64,000 nt of DNA from positions 130,310,001-130,374,000 of the forward strand of contig CM075672.1 of NCBI GenBank assembly GCA_037962975.1, written 5' to 3'. This document shows positions 25,666-35,507 of this stretch, piece after piece. Position 1 is the first letter of the stretch. Every line of letters begins with the position of its first letter. The stretch is from Clitoria ternatea (taxonomy: Eukaryota; Streptophyta; Magnoliopsida; Fabales; Fabaceae). The position numbers and the translations under genes are program-made. Below the pieces are notes generated by a model. It was given only the letters and a program-made list of their open reading frames with translations. It had not been told where the DNA came from and made no database searches.

Positions 25666-26081
25666 TTTTTATGTAGAAAAAGCAAAATTTTTGAACTTCT
25701 AATCCCCTTAACTTTTTCATACGAATTCCAATGCCCACCAAATTTTAACACTAACTTATATATATTATTTGTGACATGTGACCATCGGTCGCACTCAAAA
25801 ATTCTGAAAAATGAGGGACTTATGTGCATAAATGCGTTTAAACCATTTTAAGGTATTTTTGTGCAACTCAAGGGCCTATTCTCAATGGAATTGGCCCATT
25901 CCAATTCCTACAAGTCATAAACTACATACATGGGCTATTGGAACTATTCCATGGCATTCAATCATACTAAAACTCAATATAGCCCTATTAGTTCCTCAAT
26001 TATGCATAACATCATAAACACAACATCACAATTTAAACAATCTATCCATCCATGGATTTCCATCAACAATTAAATCATGCC

Positions 26082-28417
26082 TGTAACATCCCCGTTTTAA
26101 AATTTAATGCTGAATGAAGAATAAACCATTAAAATTTGATTTTTTAACTAAGAAATAACTGTTAATTGCATTTAACTACTTAGGATTTAGCCATTAAAAT
26201 ATTAAAGATGGTGATGGTCAGGGGATGGGGTGGAGTGCACGTGACTGCTGGGCACGCACTCTCCCATCCCACTCTTCTTTTGCTGTGCGCATGCACATAT
26301 ATATATATATATAAGCGTGAGCCCTTGGCGGAAAAACACACTTGCTATTTCTTCAGACTCCCTTCTCCGTCACTTCATTCTCTACTTCCTCCCTTCGTCT
26401 TCATCTTTCTTCTTCTTCTATCTTACTCTTCGCTCCTGGAGGTCTGGGTTGCAGTACTGGAGAACGGACCACACTCCATCCCAGAATCAGGCACAGGATA
26501 CGACAAGCCAAGGAAGACCGAACGAACCAAGAGAAAGACGTCGGACCCAACAACGAGAACAGAAAGGTTCTGAGGATTCTTCAAAAGGTAGGGGGCGCTT
26601 GCATGTCGAATGCATGGTCTAAGAACGGTACCGGATGAATGTATTGCTGGGTGCGGGTGTGTGTGTGTGCATGTATTTATAATCATTAGAACTGATGCTG
26701 TGCATGTGTGCATGTATTCACAATTACTAAAACTGATGCATGATTTTAGATTCTGATAGTGATCTTCGTGGCGATGGTGTAGCTTGCTCGTGGATGATAA
26801 TGATGGATCTATTTTGTTGTCACTATGAAATGTATGTATGTGCATGTTCTTAATTGGATTGCTCAATGTTGTTAGTCTGATGACCGATTGTAACATGCGC
26901 TGGTGTGACTGACTGAATTGATGACGAGTAGTGGGGGATAATCGTTCTTACTTAATGACTACGGTAAGGTGTTCATGGCGCGATGATGTGTAATAATGAA
27001 TGTGTTAGTTGCATGAGTAAGAGTGTGGTGACCCATGGAAGGTCAAGAACCCCAAGGGAAACGACTTCCAGTTACCAACCCTGGCTAGATCCCAATAGAG
27101 CTCGTGGTAGCCGTTGGAGCTAGAGAAGAGAGTCTCGAGACGCCGTGGGGAGGCCGGTGCCACCTGGTAAGAGCTGAGGGACGAGGGGCCAAAAGAAAAA
27201 GGGGGCCGTAACTGAGAGTCTTTACCCGAGTCGGATCCGCAGGCATGCATATAGAAATAAGGCTGATTGTGGTGATGTATAAATCTATGTATGTGCAAGT
27301 GTATGATTTTGAATGCATGAATATATATTTAGATGTGGAATAAACTCTGTGAATTATGTGTGTCATGAATATTGTTGAATTGTATGAATTTGGTTACTTG
27401 AGAAAGGTTGAGTGATAGCAGGAGCGTGTACTGACGCTGATACCCAGTCTGTGAGTATCATTTTACATGTAAAAGCTCACCCCTGCAGTGGCCATTTTCA
27501 GTGAATGTCTCTCGTGAGGAGGATCAGAAACAGAGCTGGAATGCTGGGCGGAGTCGTACCCCGCCCGAAGTGTGGGAGCAATTCGCCCAAGCGTGAGGAT
27601 TCACGCTGAAGCAAGTAATTACCAGAGTGAGATATTGACCAATATCCCTTCCTATTCGTTGAGATGCTAACACAATCCAGACCCCGATGTTGACCCCGAA
27701 TTGGGCGTTATGGCTAAGTCCGCCCAGACGTCGTCATACTTAGTTGAGCTGGGTGGAATAGGTTCAGATCCCTCTTTTCTCCACAACCTACTAACGTATA
27801 TGTACCCTGTAACTTCTCATTTTTTTTTCTTCTTTCTGAATGAAATGCGAGTGTGAGGATTTACTTAGTGAACCCTTGTCCATACCCGATGGAGGAAATT
27901 ACCTTGTAGTTGCGTTAAAGAGGCGTTATGTAGATTTGGTTTAGGCGGCGTCATACCTCACCCAAGTAACTAGGACAGCCCGCCCAAGATAAATATACCC
28001 CGCCTAGCCAAGTAGGACGACTCTAACTCCGCCTTTCCACCGAATGCTACGCGTGTGAATGTATTAACATATTTCCCTTATCTATTCCTCCCGTTGAGTA
28101 ACCAGCATTACTCGAAGGGAAGCCTCATTGCGAAATCTCCTCTATCCGCTGCTGCATTACCATACTCCGCCTGGACGGTGTCAGACCCCGTCTGAGCGAA
28201 TAAACGGTGTTGTGCAATCTGCCCTAGTGTTGGTGCGTTATGATAAACCCATTGAGCCGGCCCCAGTTTTAGTTTCCCTGTAGGTTACTATGTGCGTGTG
28301 AATACTTTTCGTTTTTCCCTTGCCTGCTCCCTCATATATCGAATAATACGGGACTGATTTGTGAAAAATTTTCTCATATTTTTGGAATTTTTAGTTGCAA
28401 TTAATTAGGGTGTTACA
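26082..28417 (+). repeat. 5' LTR of the young Tekay element
   Basis: TGTAACATCCCC to GGTGTTACA. It contains a (TA)n tract at about 26305-26323 that may serve as TATA element, followed about 20 bases on by leader-like sequence. The many short ORFs inside are repeated in the 3' LTR and are not genes. Confidence 0.95.
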
Positions 28418-28420
28418 TTT

Positions 28421-28432
28421 TGGTATCAGAGC
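28421..28432 (+). other. Primer binding site (tRNA-iMet type)
   Basis: TGGTATCAGAGC lies three bases after the LTR end and is complementary to the 3' end of initiator Met tRNA, the usual minus-strand primer in Tekay elements. Confidence 0.9.
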
Positions 28433-28702
28433 GGACCGAAAAGTCCAAGGACAAAGTATGCTTACCAAGTGTAAGCGGTGGTGTTTGTGTCTTTTTGATT
28501 GAATGGTTGAAATTGTTCTGATGCTGGTTGACCTGATTGATGATTGTCTTGAGGACAAGGGGTTGTTTTCCCCTGGTCCGATTGTGTGTATGACTTAGGC
28601 GAATGACATAATGTGCTAAGCTATTAATTGTTGGACTAATAACTAGATTGGTAGTAAGTGGCTCCGTATACTTATCCTTAAACGTCAATTTCAGGATAAG
28701 GA

Positions 28703-30460
28703 ATGGCGCATCGTCAAAGTATGGAGGCTATAGCCACAGCATTCCAACGCTTTGCTGATGTGTTTGAAAGGCAAGGCCAAACTCAACCTGAGGATGGCCA
28801 TGTGCTGGACCGCTTCCTGAAGAGGAAGCCGAGTGAATTCTTAGGAGGACGGAACCCTGAGGCGGCGTTCAAGTGGACTCAGGAATTAGAGAGAATTTTT
28901 AGGGGTCTTCGCTGTACCGAAGCCCAGAAGGTGGAATGCGCAGTGTATATGCTGCGAGATGAAGCGGAGAATTGGTGGAAGATAGCCAGGAGCCGATTCC
29001 CCGAAGATGACAATCAACTGACGTGGAACGATTTCAAGGCCTGCTTCCTAGACAAATACTTTCCCGACACAGTGAGGAGTCGGAAAGAGCTGGAGTTTAT
29101 GGAGTTAAAACAGGGCTCCATGACTGTGGAAGAATACGCGACCAGATTTGAGGAATTGTGCCTATTCTATCCGCCCTTCCAGCAGCCAGGAACGGAGCAC
29201 TCCAAGTGTCTTAAGTTTGAGAACGGACTGAGATCGGATATTAAGAGGGCCTGCAGATACCATGAAATCTGGAGTTTCCCTGCCTTAGTGAACAAGTGTA
29301 GAATATTCGAAGAGGATGACAGGGCCCATTCGGGCCAGTGCAGCAGAGCCAACCAGCACCTGAGGCCTCAGCAATCACGTTTCAAGAGGCCAGGGAATGT
29401 GAGGAGGAATGAACCCTTCACCAGATATCAGAACCATGATGACCGAGGGAGACAGATGAGTGGACGACCAAGGTATGGCGGATGCTTTAAATGCGGCGGT
29501 GATCATTTTGCTAAGGAATGCAATGATACAAATGTTAAATGCTACCACTGCGGAGAGAAGGGACACGTTCGCCCGGACTGCCCCCAACTCCGCCAGGCAA
29601 ACACCAATGTGCGTCAAGGAGGATTTCAAGATCGAACCAGAGTGAATGATAACCAACGACCTGGTGGCAGAGGCAACGGAACCAGAGGAAATATGATGCG
29701 TGCCCCGAACAGCCGAGAAAGGAACACCGGCCCAACAGCGACAGGAAGGATCTACACCATCAATGCAGAGGATGTTGCACCAGCAAACGATCTAGTACAA
29801 TGTAAGTGCTCACTTGGAATGAATACGCTTAATGTTGTTTTCGATTCGGGAGCAACCCATTCTTTTATAGCTGATGAGTGCGTGAAACGGTTGAAGCTAC
29901 CAACTGTGTCTATGAACCGGACTTTGGAAGTGGCCAGCCCCACTGGTCCTAGTGTGTTCACATCGTCAATATGTAAAAATGTAGCGTTTGAGTTGTATGA
30001 TCGGAGTTTCATCTTCGATCTGATTTGCATGCCCTTAAAGGGTCTTGATATTGTGCTTGGAATAGATTGGCTTTCAGCCAATAAGGTATTAGTAGATTGT
30101 AGAAACCGAGAGATAGTTTTCCCAAAACAACCCACTGAAGATGGCACGGCACTAGGTATAACCCAACTATTTATGATGCTTTGTCTAACCAAAGATGAGA
30201 ATGAGCCCCTAATGAACGAAATTCCGGTTGTCTGCGAATTCCCAGAAGTGTTCCCAGAGGACGTCCCGAATGTGCCTCCCAATAGAGAGGTTGAATTCTC
30301 TATAGACTTGATCCCTGGAGCCGAACCGGTCTCCAGTGCACCCTATAGAATGTCCTTAACTGAATTGGTAGAGTTGAAGAAACAAGTGGATGAGTTACTT
30401 GAGAAGCAGTTCATTAGACCAAGTGTGTCACCATTGGGGCGCACCTGTGCTACTTGTTAA
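28703..30460 (+). CDS. gag-pol: Gag-protease part of gag-pol, young Tekay element
   Basis: Gag forms the virus-like particle and packages element RNA; protease cleaves the polyprotein. Start chosen at the first ATG after the leader. The Gag core lies at residues 35-225 (LDRFLKRKPSEFLGG, AENWWK). Two CCHC zinc knuckles (CX2CX4HX4C) lie at about 261-273 and 280-293, and the retropepsin motif DSGATHSF at 381. The frame should run on into RT as one polyprotein, but a single-base insertion near 30434 shifts it, so the last eight codons are out of frame and stop at 30460. Up to the shift there are no other breaks. It could be a true mutation or a sequencing error. Confidence 0.92.
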   Translation: MAHRQSMEAIATAFQRFADVFERQGQTQPEDGHVLDRFLKRKPSEFLGGRNPEAAFKWTQELERIFRGLRCTEAQKVECAVYMLRDEAENWWKIARSRFPEDDNQLTWNDFKACFLDKYFPDTVRSRKELEFMELKQGSMTVEEYATRFEELCLFYPPFQQPGTEHSKCLKFENGLRSDIKRACRYHEIWSFPALVNKCRIFEEDDRAHSGQCSRANQHLRPQQSRFKRPGNVRRNEPFTRYQNHDDRGRQMSGRPRYGGCFKCGGDHFAKECNDTNVKCYHCGEKGHVRPDCPQLRQANTNVRQGGFQDRTRVNDNQRPGGRGNGTRGNMMRAPNSRERNTGPTATGRIYTINAEDVAPANDLVQCKCSLGMNTLNVVFDSGATHSFIADECVKRLKLPTVSMNRTLEVASPTGPSVFTSSICKNVAFELYDRSFIFDLICMPLKGLDIVLGIDWLSANKVLVDCRNREIVFPKQPTEDGTALGITQLFMMLCLTKDENEPLMNEIPVVCEFPEVFPEDVPNVPPNREVEFSIDLIPGAEPVSSAPYRMSLTELVELKKQVDELLEKQFIRPSVSPLGRTCATC

Positions 30461-33119
30461 GAAGAAGGATGGCAGCATGAGACTTTGTATAGATTATCGA
30501 CAGCTTAACAAACTCACAATCAAGAATCGATACCCGCTGCCTAGAATTGATGATTTAATTGACCAGCTGCGTGGAGCCTCAGTCTTCTCGAAAATCGACT
30601 TACGATCAGGATATCACCAAATCCGAGTGAAGGACTCGGACATTCCTAAAACTGCCTTTAGGACTAGGTATGGTCACTATGAGTATGTAGTGATGCCGTT
30701 CGGTGTGACAAACGCCCCTGCTGTTTTCATGAATTACATGAACAGCATATTCCACTCCTTCTTAGATCGGTTTGTTGTTGTCTTCATCGATGATATTCTA
30801 GTTTATTCTAAGACATCTGAGGAACATGAAGGACATCTCAGGACGGTACTCCAAGTGTTGAAGGAGAAACAATTGTTTGCAAAGCTTTCAAAGTGCGAAT
30901 TTTGGATGGATGAGATCCACTTCCTCGGGCATGTGATCTCCAAGCGAGGCGTCTCGGTGGATCCTGCGAAGGTAGCTACTGTAATGGCATGGGAGAGGCC
31001 CAGATCGATCTCGGAAATAAGGAGTTTTATGGGCTTGGCAGGTTATTATAGAAGGTTCATCGAAGGTTTTTCTAAGTTGGCATTACCCCTGACTAAATTG
31101 ACTCGGAAGAACGTTCCTTTTGTGTGGAGTCCGGAGTGTGAGAGCAGCTTCCAAGAACTGAAGAATAAGTTGACAACTGCTCCGGTGTTGGCATTACCTA
31201 AGTTACGAGAAAGCTTCGTGGTCTATTGTGACACGTCCGAACTCGGATTAGGATGTGTACTCATGCAGAAGGATCGAGTGATAGCATATGCCTCTCGACA
31301 ATTGAGACCCCACGAACAGCATTATCCGACCCATGACTTGGAGTTGGCAGCAGTAGTTTTTGCATTGAAAATCTGGAGGCATTACTTGTACGGATCCAAA
31401 TTTGAGGTATACAGCGATCATAAGAGCCTCAAATACCTATTCGACCAAAAGGAACTGAACATGAGGCAGAGAAGATGGATTGAGTTTTTGAAGGACTATG
31501 ATTTCGAGTTGAAATACCACCCAGGTAAGGCAAATGTCGTAGCAGATGCATTGAGTCGAAAATCCCTCTACATAGCAGCCATGATGGCAAAAGAAGTTGA
31601 GTTGTTGGAACGGTTCCGAGACATGAACTTGCATGTTGACGCCCCTTCCTCTCAGAAGATGACAATCGGTACGTTGAGGATTGCCAACGAGTTCTTAAAA
31701 TCCGTGTATGAACAGCAACAGGCGGACTCTTACCTAGCTGAAATGAAGGAAATTCAGGCTAAAGGAAAGGATTTATCCTTGGCAGAGGGGTCAGATGGGA
31801 TCTTCCGGGTGAGAAACAGGATATACATACCAAGTGAAGGAAGATTGAGAAGAATGGTGCTTGATGAAGCCCACAAAAGCCTACTCAGCATTCACCCAGG
31901 AACCACAAAAATGTACCACGACTTGAGGAGACAGTTTTGGTGGCCCGGACTAAAGAAGGATGTGGCGGAGTACGTGGCCCGGTGTATCACTTGTCAGAAA
32001 TCGAAGGTAGAGCACCAAAAATCGTACGGTGCAATGCAGCCTCTAGAGATCCCCGTGTGGAAATGGGACTCAATTGCGATGGATTTTATCATGGGATTAC
32101 CCAAAAACCGAGCGGGCCATGATGCCATTTGGGTCATTGTTGACAGATTGACGAAGAGTGCACACTTCTTACCTGTAAATATGAAGTACCCATTGCATAA
32201 ATTGGCTCGAATCTACATTCAAGAAGTTATCCGACTTCATGGCATACCTACTTCCATCGTCTCAGATAGGGACCCTAGATTTACGTCCAGGTTTTGGACC
32301 AGCATGCATCAAGAATTGGGGACGAAGCTTTGGCTTAGTTCTGCCTACCACCCCCAATCGGATGGACAATCCGAGCGAACAATTCAGAGTCTAGAAGACT
32401 TATTGAGAGTGTGTGTGTTAGAGTACGGTGGGGACTGGGAGCAGTACCTTCCCTTGATCGAGTTTACGTACAACAACAGCCATCATCACAGCATTGGCAT
32501 GGCACCTTACGAGGCATTATATGGGCGTAGATGCCGAACCCCACTCTGTTGGTCGGAAGCGGGTGAAAGTCTATTACTGGGACCAGACATCGTGAAGCAA
32601 ACCACAGAACAGATCCGAGTAATAAGGGAGAAGATGAAAGCATCACAAGACAGGCAGAAGAGCTACCATGACAAACGCATCAAGCCATTGGAATTTCAAG
32701 TCGGAGATCGAGTGTTTCTGAGAACCTCTCCGAGTAAAGGAGTTGGACGAGCCTTAAAAAGTGGGAAGTTAAGCCCTCGCTACATCGGACCTTATGAGGT
32801 AGTAGAACGGATTAGCTCCGTGGCATACCGCCTTGCGTTACCAACTCACTTGTCCCGATTACACAACGTTTTCCATGTGTCTCAGCTAAGAAAGTATTTG
32901 CATGACCCCAGCCACACGATGCCTGACGACGAGGTAGAGATCAAGGAAGACCTAACCACTATGACTACACCGGTTGGAATCGTGGATCAATCGGTAAAAC
33001 GCTTAAGAAATAAGAACGTAAGGCTGGTTAAGGTGGAGTGGCAGCAAGGCAAGACCACCTCCTACACGTGGGAACGAGAAGACGCCATGCGACAGCAGTA
33101 CCCCGAATTGTTTACCTAG
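30435..33119 (+). CDS. gag-pol: RT-RNase H-integrase-chromodomain part of gag-pol
   Basis: Continuation of pol in a new frame after the shift; an upstream ATG at 30390 in this frame is spurious, as the codons before 30435 read noise. Domains: RT with FIDDILVYS at 30783; RNase H with YCDTSELGLG near 31225 and ASRQLRPHEQHYPTHDLEL; integrase zinc finger (H/H near 31871-31893, CITC near 31984); integrase core with aspartates near 32080 and 32265 (SDRDPRF) and the glutamate in SERTIQ near 32375; GPYEVVERI; then HNVFHVSQLRKY and a chromodomain (VEWQQGKTTSYTWERED) to the stop at 33117-33119. The chromodomain is thought to steer integration to heterochromatin. About 895 codons without a stop. Confidence 0.93.
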   Translation, partial: WGAPVLLVKKKDGSMRLCIDYRQLNKLTIKNRYPLPRIDDLIDQLRGASVFSKIDLRSGYHQIRVKDSDIPKTAFRTRYGHYEYVVMPFGVTNAPAVFMNYMNSIFHSFLDRFVVVFIDDILVYSKTSEEHEGHLRTVLQVLKEKQLFAKLSKCEFWMDEIHFLGHVISKRGVSVDPAKVATVMAWERPRSISEIRSFMGLAGYYRRFIEGFSKLALPLTKLTRKNVPFVWSPECESSFQELKNKLTTAPVLALPKLRESFVVYCDTSELGLGCVLMQKDRVIAYASRQLRPHEQHYPTHDLELAAVVFALKIWRHYLYGSKFEVYSDHKSLKYLFDQKELNMRQRRWIEFLKDYDFELKYHPGKANVVADALSRKSLYIAAMMAKEVELLERFRDMNLHVDAPSSQKMTIGTLRIANEFLKSVYEQQQADSYLAEMKEIQAKGKDLSLAEGSDGIFRVRNRIYIPSEGRLRRMVLDEAHKSLLSIHPGTTKMYHDLRRQFWWPGLKKDVAEYVARCITCQKSKVEHQKSYGAMQPLEIPVWKWDSIAMDFIMGLPKNRAGHDAIWVIVDRLTKSAHFLPVNMKYPLHKLARIYIQEVIRLHGIPTSIVSDRDPRFTSRFWTSMHQELGTKLWLSSAYHPQSDGQSERTIQSLEDLLRVCVLEYGGDWEQYLPLIEFTYNNSHHHSIGMAPYEALYGRRCRTPLCWSEAGESLLLGPDIVKQTTEQIRVIREKMKASQDRQKSYHDKRIKPLEFQVGDRVFLRTSPSKGVGRALKSGKLSPRYIGPYEVVERISSVAYRLALPTHLSRLHNVFHVSQLRKYLHDPSHTMPDDEVEIKEDLTTMTTPVGIVDQSVKRLRNKNVRLVKVEWQQGKTTSYTWEREDAMRQQYPELFT

Positions 33120-33160
33120 GTAAGTACCGACTGAATTTCGGGGACGAAATTCTTTTTCAG

Positions 33161-33171
33161 TGGGGGAGAAC
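33161..33171 (+). other. Polypurine tract of the young Tekay element
   Basis: TGGGGGAGAAC abuts the 3' LTR start at 33172. Confidence 0.85.
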
Positions 33172-35507
33172 TGTAACATCCCCGTTTTAAAATTTAATGC
33201 TGAATGAAGAATAAACCATTAAAATTTGATTTTTTAACTAAGAAATAACTGTTAATTGCATTTAACTACTTAGGATTTAGCCATTAAAATATTAAAGATG
33301 GTGATGGTCAGGGGATGGGGTGGAGTGCACATGACTGCTGGGCACGCACTCTCCTATCCCACTCTTCTTTTGCTGTGCGCATGCACATATATATATATAT
33401 ATAAACGTGAGCCCTTGGCGGAAAAACACACTTGCTATTTCTTCAGACTCCCTTCTCCGTCACTTCATTCTCTACTTCCTCCCTTCGTCTTCATCTTTCT
33501 TCTTCTTCTATCTTACTCTTCGCTCCTGGAGATCTGGGTTGCAGTACTGGAGAACGGACCACACTCCATCCCAGAATCAGGCACAGGATACGACAAGCCA
33601 AGGAAGACCGAACGAACCAAGAGAAAGACGTCGGACCCAACAACGAGAACAGAAAGGTTCTGAGGATTCTTCAAAAGGTAGGGGGCGCTTGCATGTCGAA
33701 TGCATGGTCTAAGAACGGTACCGGATGAATGTATTGCTGAGTGCGGGTGTGTGTGTGTGCATGTATTTATAATCATTAGAACTGATGCTGTGCATGTGTG
33801 CATGTATTCACAATTACTAAAACTGATGCATGATTTTAGATTCTGATAGTGATCTTCGTGGCGATGGTGTAGCTTGCTCGTGGATGATAATGATGGATCT
33901 ATTTTGTTGTCACTATGAAATGTATGTATGTGCATGTTCTTAATTGGATTGCTCAATGTTGTTAGTCTGATGACCGATTGTAACATGCGCTGGTGTGACT
34001 GACTGAATTGATGACGAGTAGTGGGGGATAATCGTTCTTACTTAATGACTACGGTAAGGTGTTCATGGCGCGATGATGTGTAATAATGAATGTGTTAGTT
34101 GCATGAGTAAGAGTGTGGTGACCCATGGAAGGTCAAGAACCCCAAGGGAAACGACTTCCAGTTACCAACCCTGGCTAGATCCCAATAGAGCTTGTGGTAG
34201 CCGTTGGAGCTAGAGAAGAGAGTCTCGAGACGCCGTGGGGAGGCCGGTGCCACCTGGTAAGAGCTGAGGGACGAGGGGCCAAAAGAAAAAGGGGGCCGTA
34301 ACTGAGAGTCTTTACCCGAGTCGGATCCGCAGGCATGCATATAGAAATAAGGCTGATTGTGGTGATGTATAAATCTATGTATGTGCAAGTGTATGATTTT
34401 GAATGCATGAATATATATTTAGATGTGGAATAAACTCTGTGAATTATGTGTGTCATGAATATTGTTGAATTGTATGAATTTGGTTACTTGAGAAAGGTTG
34501 AGTGATAGCAGGAGCGTGTACTGACGCTGATACCGAGTCTGTGAGTATCATTTTACATGTAAAAGCTCACCCCTGCAGTGGCCATTTTCAGTGAATGTCT
34601 CTCGTGAGGAGGATCAGAAACAGAGCTGGAATGCTGGGCGGAGTCGTACCCCGCCCGAAGTGTGGGAGCAATTCGCCCAAGCGTGAGGATTCACGCTGAA
34701 GCAAGTAATTACCAGAGTGAGATATTGACCAATATCCCTTCCTATTCGTTGAGATGCTAACACAATCCAGACCCCGATGTTGACCCCGAATTGGGCGTTA
34801 TGGCTAAGTCCGCCCAGACGTCGTCATACTTAGTTGAGCTGGGTGGAATAGGTTCAGATCCCTCTTTTCTCCACAACCTACTAACGTATATGTACCCTGT
34901 AACTTCTCATTTTTTTTTCTTCTTTCTGAATGAAATGCGAGTGTGAGGATTTACTTAGTGAACCCTTGTCCATACCCGATGGAGGAAATTACCTTGTAGT
35001 TGCGTTAAAGAGGCGTTATGTAGATTTGGTTTAGGCGGCGTCATACCTCACCCAAGTAACTAGGACAGCCCGCCCAAGATAAATATACCCCGCCTAGCCA
35101 AGTAGGACGACTCTAACTCCGCCTTTCCACCGAATGCTACGCGTGTGAATGTATTAACATATTTCCCTTATCTATTCCTCCCGTTGAGTAACCAGCATTA
35201 CTCGAAGGGAAGCCTCATTGCGAAATCTCCTCTATCCGCTGCTGCATTACCATACTCCGCCTGGACGGTGTCAGACCCCGTCTGAGCGAATAAACGGTGT
35301 TGTGCAATCTGCCCTAGTGTTGGTGCGTTATGATAAACCCATTGAGCCGGCCCCAATTTTAGTTTCCCTGTAGGTTACTATGTGCGTGTGAATACTTTTC
35401 GTTTTTCCCTTGCCTGCTCCCTCATATATCGAATAATACGGGACTGATTTGTGAAAAATTTTCTCATATTTTTGGAATTTTTAGTTGCAATTAATTAGGG
35501 TGTTACA
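33172..35507 (+). repeat. 3' LTR of the young Tekay element
   Basis: Same length as the 5' LTR (2336 bp). At seven of the eight differing sites this copy has A or T where the 5' copy has G or C. Confidence 0.95.

Larger units (their letters stand above)
26082..35507 (+). mobile_element. Complete Tekay/Del-type Ty3/gypsy element (9426 bp)
   Basis: Target duplication ATGCC at 26077-26081 and 35508-35512. Two LTRs of 2336 bp each (TGTAACATCCCC...GGTGTTACA), primer site, gag-pol with chromodomain, purine tract. The LTRs differ at 8 positions by my line-by-line comparison with no indel (0.34%). At the commonly used 1.3e-8 substitutions per site per year this would be about 0.13 million years; the rate is borrowed. 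One frameshift near 30434 breaks gag-pol. It is the innermost and youngest layer of the nest. Confidence 0.95.

Noticed and set aside
26208..27366. Overlapping ORFs of 90-157 codons in both strands
   Set aside because: All lie in the 5' LTR of the young Tekay element and recur 7090 bp away in the 3' LTR; low-complexity translation without domains.
29167..30282. Minus-strand ORFs up to 176 codons inside gag-protease
   Set aside because: Shadows of the plus-strand gag-pol frame.
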